A stretch of DNA of 46,800 nt, from positions 1-46,800 of the forward strand of contig JACRPE010000019.1 of the NCBI GenBank assembly GCA_016214055.1. Reading direction: 5' to 3'. The notes under the pieces were generated by a model that had not been told where the DNA came from, did not search any database, and saw only the letters and a program-made list of their open reading frames with translations. The stretch comes from Candidatus Roizmanbacteria bacterium (GTDB lineage: Bacteria > Patescibacteriota > Microgenomatia > UBA1406 > GWC2-37-13). Made by a program: the position numbers and the translations under genes. Position 1 is the stretch's first letter; each line of letters begins with the position of its first letter. This document shows, piece after piece, positions 15,241 through 24,843 of this stretch.

Positions 15241-16701
15241 ATGGAAAAAAACCGTTTTAGAAAAATTGATGTTGTTATATTGGGATGCATTCTCGCGGTT
15301 GCTCTGATATTCAGATTATATAAGGTAACCGCACCCCTTTCAGATGCCTACTCATGGAGACAGGCGGATACTGCGGCCGTTGCACGGAACTTTGTCAGAA
15401 ACGGTTTTACTTTGTTTGAGCCTCATTATGATGATCTTTCCAGCATCCAATCCGGATCAGAAAACCCGACCGGTCTCCGCTTTGTTGAATTCCCCATATA
15501 CAACGCCATGTTTGCAGGGTTATATACGCTCTTCCCATTTCTTCCGGTTGAGGTCTATGGAAGGCTCGTAACAATATTTTTTTCCCTTCTCATAATCTCC
15601 TTCATTTATTATTTACTTTTGAAAGAACACTCACGTTTGAGTGCGGGTATGGGTGCTATTATTTATAGCGTATTTCCTGCATTTGTATTTTTCTCTCGGG
15701 TTGTGCTTCCGGAAACCACCGCCATTGCCTTTTCTTTTTTATCTATCCTTTTTCTTTATTGGTGGCAGAATCAAAAGAAGGTCCATATTGCATTTATCCT
15801 GTTTGCTTTATCAACACTATGCTTTGCACTTAGCATTCTCATAAAACCTACCGTTATATTTTATGGAATTGCACTCCTTTATATATTTATTTCAAAATAT
15901 AAGTTCAATCTTCTGAAAAAATTCGATTTTTATCTTTATTTTTTTCTTGCCGCTTTACCTTTTATTCTTTGGAGATTATATATTGATAAGTTCCCTGAAG
16001 GCATTCCATCCAGTGACTGGCTCATAACAAGTGTAAACACCTTTGAGGGTCAGAAAATAATCTTCATGAGGCCTGCTTTTTTCAGATGGGTGTTCTATGA
16101 ACGGATCAATCTTATGATATTCGGCGGATATATGACGGCGTTTTTTGTGGCCGGCATTTTTACCCGGTTAAAGAAATATTTTATCCACACCCTTCTTCTA
16201 GGTGCTTTTGCATACCTTTTTGTTTTCCAAGGTGGTAATGTCCAACACGAGTACTATCAGACTGTTATCTTTCCCCCTCTTGCAATGTTTGCCGGCATCG
16301 GGATAGCGATATTCATGAAAGACAGGAAAAATTTTCTTCATCCCGTCATCGTGTATCCTGCCATTGTCGTACTTGCCGCACTTTCCATCATGTTCTCATA
16401 TTATTATAAAGTCAAAGATTTCTACACCTATCCTGAGGATCTGAACCAGATGGCAAAAATACTCGACACTTTTACCAAGCCAACTGACAAAGTTATTACG
16501 GACCGGCTCGGCGATACCACGCTTCTTTATCTGGCAGACCGCCGCGGAGCACCTATGTTGTATAAGACAATTGAACAATTAAAATCAGACGGTTATACCT
16601 ACTACATGACTGACAAAAAAGAGATAATAGCTGAATTAAAAACAAAGAAACAGTACCCGGTCTTGTTTGAAAATAGTCAGTTTGTCCTCTTCAAAATATG
16701 A
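15241..16701 (+). CDS. PMT/ArnT-type membrane glycosyltransferase (GT39/83-like)
   Basis: A 486-residue polytopic glycosyltransferase using a polyprenol-phosphate sugar donor. The first outer loop holds DAYSWRQADTAAVARNF and the FVEFPIYNAMFAGLY segment, which match the loop of the PMT_2/ArnT group. About eleven membrane segments and a C-terminal soluble domain of roughly 90 residues follow. It starts one base after the ligase gene and ends in ATGA with the next gene. Confidence 0.75.
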   Translation: MEKNRFRKIDVVILGCILAVALIFRLYKVTAPLSDAYSWRQADTAAVARNFVRNGFTLFEPHYDDLSSIQSGSENPTGLRFVEFPIYNAMFAGLYTLFPFLPVEVYGRLVTIFFSLLIISFIYYLLLKEHSRLSAGMGAIIYSVFPAFVFFSRVVLPETTAIAFSFLSILFLYWWQNQKKVHIAFILFALSTLCFALSILIKPTVIFYGIALLYIFISKYKFNLLKKFDFYLYFFLAALPFILWRLYIDKFPEGIPSSDWLITSVNTFEGQKIIFMRPAFFRWVFYERINLMIFGGYMTAFFVAGIFTRLKKYFIHTLLLGAFAYLFVFQGGNVQHEYYQTVIFPPLAMFAGIGIAIFMKDRKNFLHPVIVYPAIVVLAALSIMFSYYYKVKDFYTYPEDLNQMAKILDTFTKPTDKVITDRLGDTTLLYLADRRGAPMLYKTIEQLKSDGYTYYMTDKKEIIAELKTKKQYPVLFENSQFVLFKI

Positions 16702-17897
16702 AGATCCTGATGTTGACCCCTTATCTTCCGTACCCTCCGGCATCAGGGGGCCAAATCAGAACTTTAAACCTACTTAAATACCTACGGGCCAAGAATGAGA
16801 TAACCCTCATCGCGCTTTATAAAAATGACAGTGAAAAAAAATATCTTCCCTACCTGAAACCTTATTGTAAAGAAGTGTATCTGTGTAAAAGGCCGGAGAA
16901 AGCCTGGCAACCTGAGAATATTTTCAGATCTATATTTTCAGTCAACCCGTTTCTCATTGTGAGGAATTATTCTTCCCAGGCAACCTCAACTCTCAAAGAA
17001 CTTATTACCAAGGAGAAATTTGATGTAATCCACGCAGAGACATTTTATATCATGCCTCACATACTTGAAACTGACACTCCCATCTTATTGGTCGAACAAA
17101 CGATTGAGTTTAAGGTATACCAGCATTATGTGAACTCGCTTCCTTTTTTCATCAGACCGCTTTTCTCTATGGATATTATCAAACTGAAATACTGGGAGCG
17201 GTATTACTGGCGTAAGGCTTTTTTGGTGGGAGCAGTCTCGGAATCGGATCGCATGACCATAACCGGCCTTGAACCATCCATCAAGCCGGTGATTATCCCC
17301 AACGGCGCCGGTGAAGAGATGATTGTTGATAAGCTTGAATCAAAAAAAATAAACCGTCCTATTCTTCTTTTTGTGGGGAATTTTTTCTGGTTACAAAATA
17401 CAGAGGCCGCAAAATATCTTATCGATAAGATTTATCCATTGCTTGCCCAAGCAATACCTTCGATTCAACTAGTAATAGCCGGTCAAAATGCACGTGATAA
17501 GTTAAGAATACCTGACAGAGAACACATTAAGATTCTTGATATCGACCCAAATGATTCTGAATTGGTTAAAAAAGTGTATGCAAATTCAACCGTTTTTGTT
17601 GCCCCCATATTTGGACCGGGGGGGACGAGGTTGAAAATCTTGGCGGCTATGTCAAGCGGTCTGCCTATTGTGACAACACAAACCGGAATTGAAGGATTGG
17701 ATATAAGCAACAATAAACATGTCCTTATTGCAAACACTCCCCTTGAATTTGTAGCGCAAATAAAAAAAATACTGAGCAATAAAGATACCTATGATAAGAT
17801 ACGGAAAAATGCTTATGAATTGGTAAAAGAAAAATATAACTGGAAAAAAATTGCAGCGGAATTGGAAATTGCCTATCAGCGAATAAAAAAAGCCTAA
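16698..17897 (+). CDS. GT4 glycosyltransferase
   Basis: A 399-residue GT-B fold glycosyltransferase. The N-terminal acceptor domain begins LMLTPYLPYPPASGGQIRTL, a typical GT4 opening. The C-terminal donor domain has LLFVGNFFWLQN near residue 225 and FGPGGTRLKILAAMSSGLPIV near 310. This replaces the usual E-x7-E motif by a version with Gly-Gly-Thr, as in sugar-nucleotide transferases of the Stp1/WreK type. Donor unknown. Start overlaps the previous stop. Confidence 0.8.
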   Translation: MKILMLTPYLPYPPASGGQIRTLNLLKYLRAKNEITLIALYKNDSEKKYLPYLKPYCKEVYLCKRPEKAWQPENIFRSIFSVNPFLIVRNYSSQATSTLKELITKEKFDVIHAETFYIMPHILETDTPILLVEQTIEFKVYQHYVNSLPFFIRPLFSMDIIKLKYWERYYWRKAFLVGAVSESDRMTITGLEPSIKPVIIPNGAGEEMIVDKLESKKINRPILLFVGNFFWLQNTEAAKYLIDKIYPLLAQAIPSIQLVIAGQNARDKLRIPDREHIKILDIDPNDSELVKKVYANSTVFVAPIFGPGGTRLKILAAMSSGLPIVTTQTGIEGLDISNNKHVLIANTPLEFVAQIKKILSNKDTYDKIRKNAYELVKEKYNWKKIAAELEIAYQRIKKA

Positions 17898-17899
17898 CT

Positions 17900-19000
17900 A
17901 TGAAAATAGGTATAGATATTTCTCAAATCGTATACGAAGGCACCGGTGTGGGACGGTTCGTGAATGGATTAACCGAAGCCGTCTTGCATTATGATTCCGG
18001 TAATGAGTGGACTTTCTTCTTTTCATCTCTCCGTCAAAATCTTAGCCCTCAATTAAAAAATAATATCAAAAAAAGCTGCCATCATTTATTGGAGTATAAA
18101 CTCCCCCCCACTGCCCTGTCTTTTTTATGGAACTCCATCCACCGGATGAAGGTGGAAAAACTTGTGGGAGTGCAGGATTGGTTTATCACATCCGATTGGA
18201 CTGAGCCGCCCTCACATATGAAAAAGGCCACCATCGTCCATGATCTTGCATACCTAAAATATCCGGAGACTGTCTACGCAAAAATTTTGCAAACGCAAAA
18301 ACAAAGAATGCATTGGGTGAAAAAAGAGTCAAGTATCATATTTGCAGATTCCGAGACAACCAAGCATGATGCCGTGAATTTTTGCGGACTTGATGAAAAA
18401 AAACTATTCGTCAATTACCCGGGCGTACAATTTCCTTCTTCATCTGCCGAGGAAGTAACACGAGCCCATACTCGTTTCGGGCTGGGCAAACCATTTATAT
18501 TGACTGTCGGGAAGATTGAGCCGAGAAAAAACCTGAAAAGATTAATCGATGCATTCACCCAAATAGATAATGGCAACGTTGAATTAATTATTGTGGGTCA
18601 CCAGGGATGGGACACGGAAACATCAAAGAAACAGTCTCAATCTAAAAATATAAAGTTTTTAAGTTATATTACCGATCTTGAATTATCCGCACTTTACTCC
18701 TCTTGTTTGTTTTTTATATATCCTTCACTTTATGAGGGGTTTGGATATCCCCTGGTTGAGGCAATGAAATGTGGGGCGGCAGTAGCTACATCAGACGGTT
18801 CGTCGATGAGGGAGATCGGACGGAATTGTACGCTTCTTTTTGATCCAAAAAATACAAACGAAATTTCATCAGTTTTGAAAAAACTTATCGAAGATGGTGA
18901 TTTACGGAACAAATTAAAAAAACAGGGTATAATGAGGGGTCGTGATTTTGCCTGGAAAAATTATTATGATAGGATGATGGAGGTCCTGATAAAACATTAG
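17900..19000 (+). CDS. GT4 glycosyltransferase
   Basis: A 366-residue GT-B enzyme. N-terminal IGIDISQIVYEGTGVGRFVNGL is the usual mannosyltransferase-like opening. In the donor domain are ILTVGKIEPRKNLKRLI near residue 200 and the E-x7-E motif YEGFGYPLVEAMKCG near 282. It begins two bases after the preceding gene. It is similar in build to the next gene, which suggests a tandem duplication; whether they act on successive sugars cannot be told from sequence. Confidence 0.85.
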   Translation: MKIGIDISQIVYEGTGVGRFVNGLTEAVLHYDSGNEWTFFFSSLRQNLSPQLKNNIKKSCHHLLEYKLPPTALSFLWNSIHRMKVEKLVGVQDWFITSDWTEPPSHMKKATIVHDLAYLKYPETVYAKILQTQKQRMHWVKKESSIIFADSETTKHDAVNFCGLDEKKLFVNYPGVQFPSSSAEEVTRAHTRFGLGKPFILTVGKIEPRKNLKRLIDAFTQIDNGNVELIIVGHQGWDTETSKKQSQSKNIKFLSYITDLELSALYSSCLFFIYPSLYEGFGYPLVEAMKCGAAVATSDGSSMREIGRNCTLLFDPKNTNEISSVLKKLIEDGDLRNKLKKQGIMRGRDFAWKNYYDRMMEVLIKH

Positions 19001-19014
19001 TTACCTAAGTACTT

Positions 19015-20133
19015 ATGATAATCGGAGTAGACGGTAATGAAGCAAATGTTCGGGAAAAAGTAGGAGTATCTGTTTATACATTAAAACACCTTTATTACTT
19101 TCAAAAAAACGCTTCTTCAAATGTAAGGTTCGTCGTCTATTTAAAGAAACCCCCCATTAATGATCTGCCCGATGAAACACCATACTTTAAATATAAAGTC
19201 GTAAACGGCTCATTCCTCTGGTCCCAAATATTTCTGCCGCTTGAACTGTTGAAAAATAGGTTTTCTCGGGAGCGGATCAATGTATTTTTTTCACCCGCCC
19301 ATTACTCACCGCGGTTCTGTTTTTGTCCTTCGGTCGTAACCATTCACGACGTGGCCTACCTTCATTATCCTGACGAGTTTCTGAAAAAAGATCTGTATCA
19401 ACTGAAGAATTGGACAGATTACTCGTTACACAATGCAACTAAAATCATAACCGTTTCAAAAACTACTAAAAAAGATGTCATGCGCTTTTATCGCACCCCT
19501 GAGAATAAAATCGATGTGGTATATAACGGGTTTGAAAAAGAAATTGATGATCATGCCCTACCGGGAAGCGATAATGAGATGACTCCTCCCATCCCTTCTC
19601 CTTACGTGCTTTATGTGGGCACTATACAACCACGAAAAAATATTATCGCACTCATCCGCGCCATGACCGTACTCAATAAAATTCATCCTGAGTTTACCTT
19701 GGTTATCACCGGCAAAAAAGGCTGGCTTTTTGACCAAATTTTTAAAGAGGCAAGGAATCTATATCTTGAGAATAAAATAATTTTTACCGGTTATGTAACT
19801 GATGAGGAATTAGTAACTCTTTATCAAAAGGCTTTTTGTTTTGTGCTCCCCTCTTTTTATGAAGGGTTTGGTATTCCGGTACTTGAGGCTATGAGTTTTG
19901 GATGTCCGGTCATCTCTTCATTCTCCTCAAGCCTTCCTGAAGTGGGAGGAGAGGCCATGCTTTATTTTGATCCGGATAACCATAGCGAACTTGCGGATAA
20001 AATCGTTCTTTTGGAAACGGATAATAAACTCCGGAGTGAACTGATAAAGAAGGGTAGGCAACGAATAAAGCTATTCTCCTGGAATAAATGCGCAAAAGAA
20101 ACATTAAAAATCCTCACATCCCTTCATGGATGA
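19015..20133 (+). CDS. GT4 glycosyltransferase
   Basis: A 372-residue GT-B enzyme with IIGVDGNEANVREKVGVSVYTL at the N-terminus, YVGTIQPRKNIIALI near residue 200, and the E-x7-E motif YEGFGIPVLEAMSFG near 285. It shares architecture and many motifs with the gene before it (for instance THDVAYLHYP against VHDLAYLKYP). Its last eight bases overlap the next gene. Confidence 0.85.
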   Translation: MIIGVDGNEANVREKVGVSVYTLKHLYYFQKNASSNVRFVVYLKKPPINDLPDETPYFKYKVVNGSFLWSQIFLPLELLKNRFSRERINVFFSPAHYSPRFCFCPSVVTIHDVAYLHYPDEFLKKDLYQLKNWTDYSLHNATKIITVSKTTKKDVMRFYRTPENKIDVVYNGFEKEIDDHALPGSDNEMTPPIPSPYVLYVGTIQPRKNIIALIRAMTVLNKIHPEFTLVITGKKGWLFDQIFKEARNLYLENKIIFTGYVTDEELVTLYQKAFCFVLPSFYEGFGIPVLEAMSFGCPVISSFSSSLPEVGGEAMLYFDPDNHSELADKIVLLETDNKLRSELIKKGRQRIKLFSWNKCAKETLKILTSLHG

Positions 20134-21265
20134 AAATAAAAAACTGCGGATTGCCATGTTCTTTTCTTCCAACCCCACCTCAGCCGGCGGAGTACAGGAA
20201 CATGTGCGCTATTTGTCTGAGGAATTGAGAAAAAGGGGTCATGAAGTGACTCTTTTTGGGCCCGAGGGAAATGCAAAACAGTACAAGAACTATCACCCCA
20301 TAGGGTACACCATACAAATACCGCTCCCGAACGGCAACTGGACAAGTATCCAAATGCTCAAACCTTTTTCTGATATAAATAAGATTTTTTCAAAAAATAA
20401 ATTTGATGTTCTTCACATACAGGAACCCTATATCCCCATCCTCGGGTGGCAGCTGGTTGATGCAACCAATATCCCAAAAGTAAGCACCTTTCACTCAGCG
20501 TGGGATGATACTTCTATTATCAACGCCCTCAACGGTATCGTTCCCTTGTTCAAAGATAAATTTTCCGAGAAGATGGGTGCCGCAATCTTTGTTTCCCGCA
20601 TTACTCAAAAAAGGTGGGAAGGTCTTTGTACAAAAAAAGTCTCACAACACATCGTATATAACGCCGTGGACCGTGAGTCGTTCTATCCTATACCGCAGAC
20701 AAAAAGAAATAAAATTAAACTTCTTTTTTTGGGACGTATGGTCCAGAGAAAGGGGGTTATCTATTTGTTGGAAGCATTCCGCATGATTGCCCGTAAATTT
20801 CCCCATGCGGAGTTGGAATTTGTGGGAGGAGGACCGGAGGTACAAACAACCTTGTCCTTTATCAAAAATAACCGCCTCGAAAAGCAAATAAAATACCGGG
20901 GGGAGGTCTTTGGAAATAAGAGAATACATTTTTTTCAGGAGGCGCAAATATTTTGTGCACCCTATTTTGATGAGGCATCCCCTCTCACCATACTTGAGGC
21001 AATGAGTTGCGGTTGTACCATAGTCGGATTTCAAAATGAGGCGGTTAAGGAATCACTCGGCACCTATCCAAACTTTGAACTTATGGTTGAGCAGAAAAAT
21101 ACCAGGGCTCTTGCCCAGGCGTTGACAAAAGTGCTAACCGACTCCCGACTTCGGGATGACATAAGAGATTGGTGCATAGGTGAAAGTCAAAAATATGCAT
21201 GGAGTCTCGTGGCTGAGCAAACTGAGAAAATTTACTTGAGCATTTTAAAACAGAATCATGCGTAA
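20126..21265 (+). CDS. GT4 glycosyltransferase, PimB-like
   Basis: A 379-residue GT-B enzyme whose N-terminus (MFFSSNPTSAGGVQEHVRYL) resembles phosphatidylinositol mannosyltransferases. Donor-domain motifs: LLFLGRMVQRKGVIYLLEAF near residue 192, FVGGGPE near 232, and the E-x7-E-type DEASPLTILEAMSCG near 287. The 3' part contains a short palindrome at 21143-21161 discussed under rejected observations. It overlaps its neighbours by eight bases at each end. Confidence 0.85.
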   Translation: MDENKKLRIAMFFSSNPTSAGGVQEHVRYLSEELRKRGHEVTLFGPEGNAKQYKNYHPIGYTIQIPLPNGNWTSIQMLKPFSDINKIFSKNKFDVLHIQEPYIPILGWQLVDATNIPKVSTFHSAWDDTSIINALNGIVPLFKDKFSEKMGAAIFVSRITQKRWEGLCTKKVSQHIVYNAVDRESFYPIPQTKRNKIKLLFLGRMVQRKGVIYLLEAFRMIARKFPHAELEFVGGGPEVQTTLSFIKNNRLEKQIKYRGEVFGNKRIHFFQEAQIFCAPYFDEASPLTILEAMSCGCTIVGFQNEAVKESLGTYPNFELMVEQKNTRALAQALTKVLTDSRLRDDIRDWCIGESQKYAWSLVAEQTEKIYLSILKQNHA

Positions 21266-22766
21266 AGTTTTGTTGTCTTTGCTTTTGCGGGTCTTTCATC
21301 TTCATAAAAGCTCCGTGCCCATCGAAAAAAAAGGGTTAATAGTCATCCTTGTTGACGGTCTCAGTTACGACATATTCAAACGTTCCCTGGAAAAGAAACA
21401 AGGCAGTTTTTTTTCAAAGCTTATAAAAAAAGGGTATTCGGTTTATCCGTATTTCTGCGGAGTCCCTGCTTCTACTGCGGCAACGGAGGCCGAACTATTC
21501 TTCGGAGCAAGTGAAAACATTCCAGGATTTACTTGGTATGATAGGTCCTTGTCTCAGTTTGTCAGAGGCAATCGGGGTAAGAGTATTGTGGGGTTTGAAC
21601 ACGACATGAAAAAGAAGGCCAATCTCCTCAAATCAGGGTCATGTATATTGGGTATTTATTCCGCAGGTGCTACCCAATGCGATCTCTCGGGGACAGAATT
21701 GAATCTCAAGTCCCCTATGAAAGCTTTCCGTAAACTTCATTACTTACTTTTCATTTTTCTTAATCCGGTTCGTCTTTTATTAACGTGCTACCTGATAGTA
21801 ATAAGTATGTCCATGAGTGTTTATATATCGAGTAAAGAGCGATCAAAGAAGAAATTAATTACTCTGCTGAAGTCTGCATTTTCGCGTATATTTCTTGGAA
21901 ATATCGCCAGTTACATAGCCGAGCTTGAAATAGCGCGAGAGACTCCTGTTCTTTTTATAGATTATGTGCTCTATGATGAATTTGCTCACGAATACGGAGT
22001 AGATGATAAGATATCATACTCATCAATTCGACTCATAGACTGGTATTGTGAGTCATTGTATAAAACTGCAAAAAAGTCAAAAAGAAAATATGATTTTATT
22101 ATTCTTTCCGATCACGGACAGACTCAATCGCGCCCCCTTGATAAATCAAGCCGCCTTGAAAACATCGTCCAAAACGCTCTCAATGACCCATCCTATCATG
22201 TGTTGAGAACATTTGGATTCTCATCCCCGCCTCAAAAAAGTAAGAACGTCTTCCTTGTACCGGCGGGCTCATCTGTCCAGGTATATTTTTCAGAAACTTT
22301 GAAAAAACCATATCTTCTCGGAGGCCTTGAAGAGACATTTCCCCATATTATTGATCGGTTATTAAAAAATCCGGAGATCGGTTGGGTATTGGTGAGACAG
22401 GGAAATGACAAACAATTATTAATGGGTAAAAAAGGAAGTGTTGAGTTTACAAATGGGAGGGTTCTGAAGACAACCGGCTCTCCTTTTGTTGGCTTACCGG
22501 TAGATAAAAGAGCGTTGATGTCACTTGCCCGTTATGCGTCGTTTGAGAATAATGGGGATCTGGTATTGTTTGGAAATATTGACGATGATGGTAAATTATA
22601 TGCTTTTGAGGAACATAAAGGAACGCATGGGGGATTTTATGGAGATATGACCAAGCCTTTTATATTAACTGATAACAAATCCGTCATACATCAAATAAAG
22701 AGAGATGATGATATGAGGGTTGTGTTTGAATCAATCCGATCAAGTTATGGTGCGGATAAACTATAA
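21258..22766 (+). CDS. alkaline-phosphatase-fold phosphodiesterase/transferase
   Basis: A 502-residue protein of the alkaline phosphatase / type I phosphodiesterase superfamily. Metal-site residues are visible in VILVDGLSYD near residue 32, the nucleophile-type Thr/Ser in PASTAATEAE near 70, DYVLYDEFAHEYG near 240 and LSDHGQTQSRP near 285. A hydrophobic stretch of about 40 residues (near 160-200) interrupts the domain and probably anchors it to the membrane. Within a polysaccharide cluster it may add or remove phospho-substituents. The substrate is unknown. Confidence 0.7.
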   Translation: MRKVLLSLLLRVFHLHKSSVPIEKKGLIVILVDGLSYDIFKRSLEKKQGSFFSKLIKKGYSVYPYFCGVPASTAATEAELFFGASENIPGFTWYDRSLSQFVRGNRGKSIVGFEHDMKKKANLLKSGSCILGIYSAGATQCDLSGTELNLKSPMKAFRKLHYLLFIFLNPVRLLLTCYLIVISMSMSVYISSKERSKKKLITLLKSAFSRIFLGNIASYIAELEIARETPVLFIDYVLYDEFAHEYGVDDKISYSSIRLIDWYCESLYKTAKKSKRKYDFIILSDHGQTQSRPLDKSSRLENIVQNALNDPSYHVLRTFGFSSPPQKSKNVFLVPAGSSVQVYFSETLKKPYLLGGLEETFPHIIDRLLKNPEIGWVLVRQGNDKQLLMGKKGSVEFTNGRVLKTTGSPFVGLPVDKRALMSLARYASFENNGDLVLFGNIDDDGKLYAFEEHKGTHGGFYGDMTKPFILTDNKSVIHQIKRDDDMRVVFESIRSSYGADKL

Positions 22767-22767
22767 T

Positions 22768-23775
22768 ATGAGTATGAGAAGCATACAGAGTCTTGATGAT
22801 ACGTTTGATAAAAAGAAATTTAATAATGTTGCACTTCATCCTCTTCAGGCATGGGAATGGGGGGAGGCACGAAAGAAGATGGGAATAAAGGTGGTGAGGT
22901 TGGGAGTGTTTGAAAAAGATACTCTTGTTGAAGTCTATCAAATGACCATCCATTCCGTTGGCCTGGGTTATAAAATAGGCTATATTCCCCGGTCAATATT
23001 TCCTTCCAAGGACGTGCTAAGCTTTCTATCTTCGTATGGACAAAAAAACAATCTAATATTTGTCAAAATCGAACCGTATGTTGAAGTGGATTTCAATTTT
23101 CAAAATTCAAATTTCAAATTAATTAAATCTCCTCATCCCCTCTTCCCACCTTGGACGCAAATGCTTGATCTCACCCAACCTGAAGATGATCTGTTAAAAA
23201 ATATGAAGCAAAAGACGAGATATAATGTGAAACTTGCGCAAAAAAAAGGTGTCGTGGTAAAAGAGATGTCAAGCCCGAAAGGTTTTGAGATATTTCAAAA
23301 ACTATACTTCGAGACGTGCCGCCGTCAGAAATATTTTGGTCATACGAAAGAGTATTACGAAATAGTTTGGAACAGTTTAAAAGACGGCATTGCCCATATT
23401 TTGATTGCTTTTTATGAGGATACTCCCCTTGCCTCATACGAGTTGTTTAAATTCAAAGATGTTTTTTATTATCCTTATGGCGGCACTTCAGAATCACACC
23501 GCAATCTTATGGCGGCAAATCTTCTCATGTGGGAGGCAATCCGTCTGGGAAAAAAACTCGGGGCTACTAAGTTTGATATGTGGGGATCTCTTGCGCCACA
23601 TTACGACGTGCAAAACCCATGGGCGGGCTTCACCCGTTTTAAAGAAGGATACGGCACCACATTTACCGAGTTTGTTCCCGGATTAGACCTTGTGGTTTCC
23701 TCTCCGCTTTACTCCGCTTATAATATTGTATATGGATTGAGAAATTTCTACCTGGGTCTCAGACAGGCAGTTTAG
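22768..23775 (+). CDS. FemAB-like aminoacyltransferase / peptidoglycan bridge protein
   Basis: A 335-residue protein of the FemAB/FemX type: two GNAT-like domains that move an amino acid from aminoacyl-tRNA to the peptidoglycan precursor. Supporting segments are the N-terminal HPLQAWEWGEARKKMG, KQKTRYNVKLAQKKGV near residue 150, YPYGGTSESHRNLMAANLLMWEAIRLGKKLGATKFDMWG near 250, and GFTRFKEGYG near 300. ATG 22768, two bases after the previous stop, gives the family N-terminus; an ATG at 22720 would add 16 residues within the upstream gene. The 3' end overlaps the convergent GNAT gene by 17 bases. Confidence 0.85.
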   Translation: MSMRSIQSLDDTFDKKKFNNVALHPLQAWEWGEARKKMGIKVVRLGVFEKDTLVEVYQMTIHSVGLGYKIGYIPRSIFPSKDVLSFLSSYGQKNNLIFVKIEPYVEVDFNFQNSNFKLIKSPHPLFPPWTQMLDLTQPEDDLLKNMKQKTRYNVKLAQKKGVVVKEMSSPKGFEIFQKLYFETCRRQKYFGHTKEYYEIVWNSLKDGIAHILIAFYEDTPLASYELFKFKDVFYYPYGGTSESHRNLMAANLLMWEAIRLGKKLGATKFDMWGSLAPHYDVQNPWAGFTRFKEGYGTTFTEFVPGLDLVVSSPLYSAYNIVYGLRNFYLGLRQAV

Positions 23776-24736
23776 TGTCATTATTTAATATTGAATTGAT
23801 AATTTGATATTCCCTGTCATCACTGCAGTAGACCGGTGATATGCCCGGTTTGATGACGTCCATTCTTGCGTGTATGACAGGTGGCGCTTCTCCTTTAAAG
23901 AATTTGACAAACCAGGATCCTTGTACCGGCATAATCCCTACAGGAATACATCCTGCTTTAATCAGTGCCTCTTGTTGAGAAACATCATTGATATCGATGA
24001 GCCCGATATGTTCATCAATCTTTATGCATTCTGCGGCATTATCAACAAGCCTATGATTAATGTTTAACTCAATGCCCGGATTTTTACCGGCAATTATTTC
24101 AGCTAATCTTTTAACCGCATAGGGAGCATTATTGGGTAAAGAAATTGACAGTTTTTTTCCCTTTTGCATAATAATTGAATCAACTTCTCCCCAATCATAT
24201 TGCTCCCCTCCACTTCCCTGTTCCTGATACAGATGGGGCGAAACGCCGATCACCGCAATCTGCATCCCGTTTGCCTCAGCCACTCTCCTTGCCGCTCCCG
24301 CCACACTCGTTCTGTTGTAGGACCTCCCCGTATATACATATTCAGCGCCAATCTGTATAGCCTGTTTTAAAGCGCCATCCATTGCCAGCTCCCCATAACC
24401 CTTACCCGGCTGATTGGTAAATACTCTCCCCCGTTCCCAAAGACCGAGTTTATTTCTGACTAACGCGGCATGAGCAACAATTTCTCCATTCTCGTCACGA
24501 ACAACCGACGAATACATGTCCCCTCTTGCAATCGCCAGACCCAGTTCGCCTTCCGGCATCCAACTCTGAGGTTTCCTCAATGCTAAGTAAGGATATATAC
24601 ATCCATTATTGTCTTTATCTGGCCACGCATATTTACAGCATGAAATGATTGCGTCAGCATCATGAGGAGACACAGGACTCCTTAAAATCTCATATATTTG
24701 CTGTTTAAAATCTAATTTTTCCATACATAAATTCAC
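23759..24736 (-). CDS. GNAT-like acetyltransferase domain protein of unknown substrate
   Basis: About 325 residues from GTG at 24736, or 321 from ATG at 24724. Residues 60-170 look like a GNAT fold: strand EIVAHAALVRN, then GRVFTNQPGKGYGELAMDGALKQAIQIGAEYVYTG, where the Q/P-x-K-G-x-G segment would bind acyl-CoA. The C-terminal 150 residues match nothing I recognise. It is preceded by a 200-nt leader with two hairpin terminators and three small ORFs, unusual investment for one gene. The 3' arm of the nearer terminator supplies the only Shine-Dalgarno-like sequence. Confidence 0.6.
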   Translation of the reverse strand: MNLCMEKLDFKQQIYEILRSPVSPHDADAIISCCKYAWPDKDNNGCIYPYLALRKPQSWMPEGELGLAIARGDMYSSVVRDENGEIVAHAALVRNKLGLWERGRVFTNQPGKGYGELAMDGALKQAIQIGAEYVYTGRSYNRTSVAGAARRVAEANGMQIAVIGVSPHLYQEQGSGGEQYDWGEVDSIIMQKGKKLSISLPNNAPYAVKRLAEIIAGKNPGIELNINHRLVDNAAECIKIDEHIGLIDINDVSQQEALIKAGCIPVGIMPVQGSWFVKFFKGEAPPVIHARMDVIKPGISPVYCSDDREYQIINSILNNDTKLPV

Positions 24737-24743
24737 AATTAAT

Positions 24744-24767
24744 AAAAAACCTCCCTTTCCGGGAGGT
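24744..24767 (-). terminator. intrinsic terminator T1 just upstream of the GNAT gene
   Basis: Minus-strand hairpin: ACCTCCC (24767-24761), loop GGAAA, GGGAGGT (24755-24749), then T residues to 24744. It lies 8-13 bases before the GTG start, so it must be conditional for the gene to be expressed. The leader segment GGGAGG at about 24808-24803 could pair with its 5' arm as an antiterminator. Confidence 0.75.
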
Positions 24768-24786
24768 ATCTGTGCTTGTATAAATT

Positions 24787-24843
24787 TTAAGACGCTACAA
24801 ATCCTCCCAATGCGCGGGTGTAGTTGTAGTAGTTTTTACGCAA
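24787..24843 (-). CDS. possible aromatic leader peptide (TTG start)
   Basis: An 18-codon ORF, TTG at 24843 to TAA at 24789-24787, containing the run NYYNY followed by TRALGG. AAGGAGG, the 3' arm of terminator T2, stands ten bases upstream. Its Tyr codons (24831-24820) lie in a segment, CTACAA, complementary to TTGTAG (24801-24796). That pairing would sequester the antiterminator candidate. Too short to confirm. Confidence 0.35.
   Translation of the reverse strand: MRKNYYNYTRALGGFVAS

Noticed and set aside
21143-21161. A possible third copy of the palindromic repeat, TCCCGACTTCGGGATGACA, inside a GT4 gene.
   Set aside because: It matches only the tail of the 54-bp element with a two-base loop, and the encoded residues fit a normal GT4 C-terminus. 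Chance cannot be excluded.
23091-23123. An AT-rich repetitive stretch (TTCAAAATTCAAATTTCAAATT) within the FemAB-like gene.
   Set aside because: It keeps the reading frame and looks like low-complexity coding sequence; no other copy was noticed in the window.
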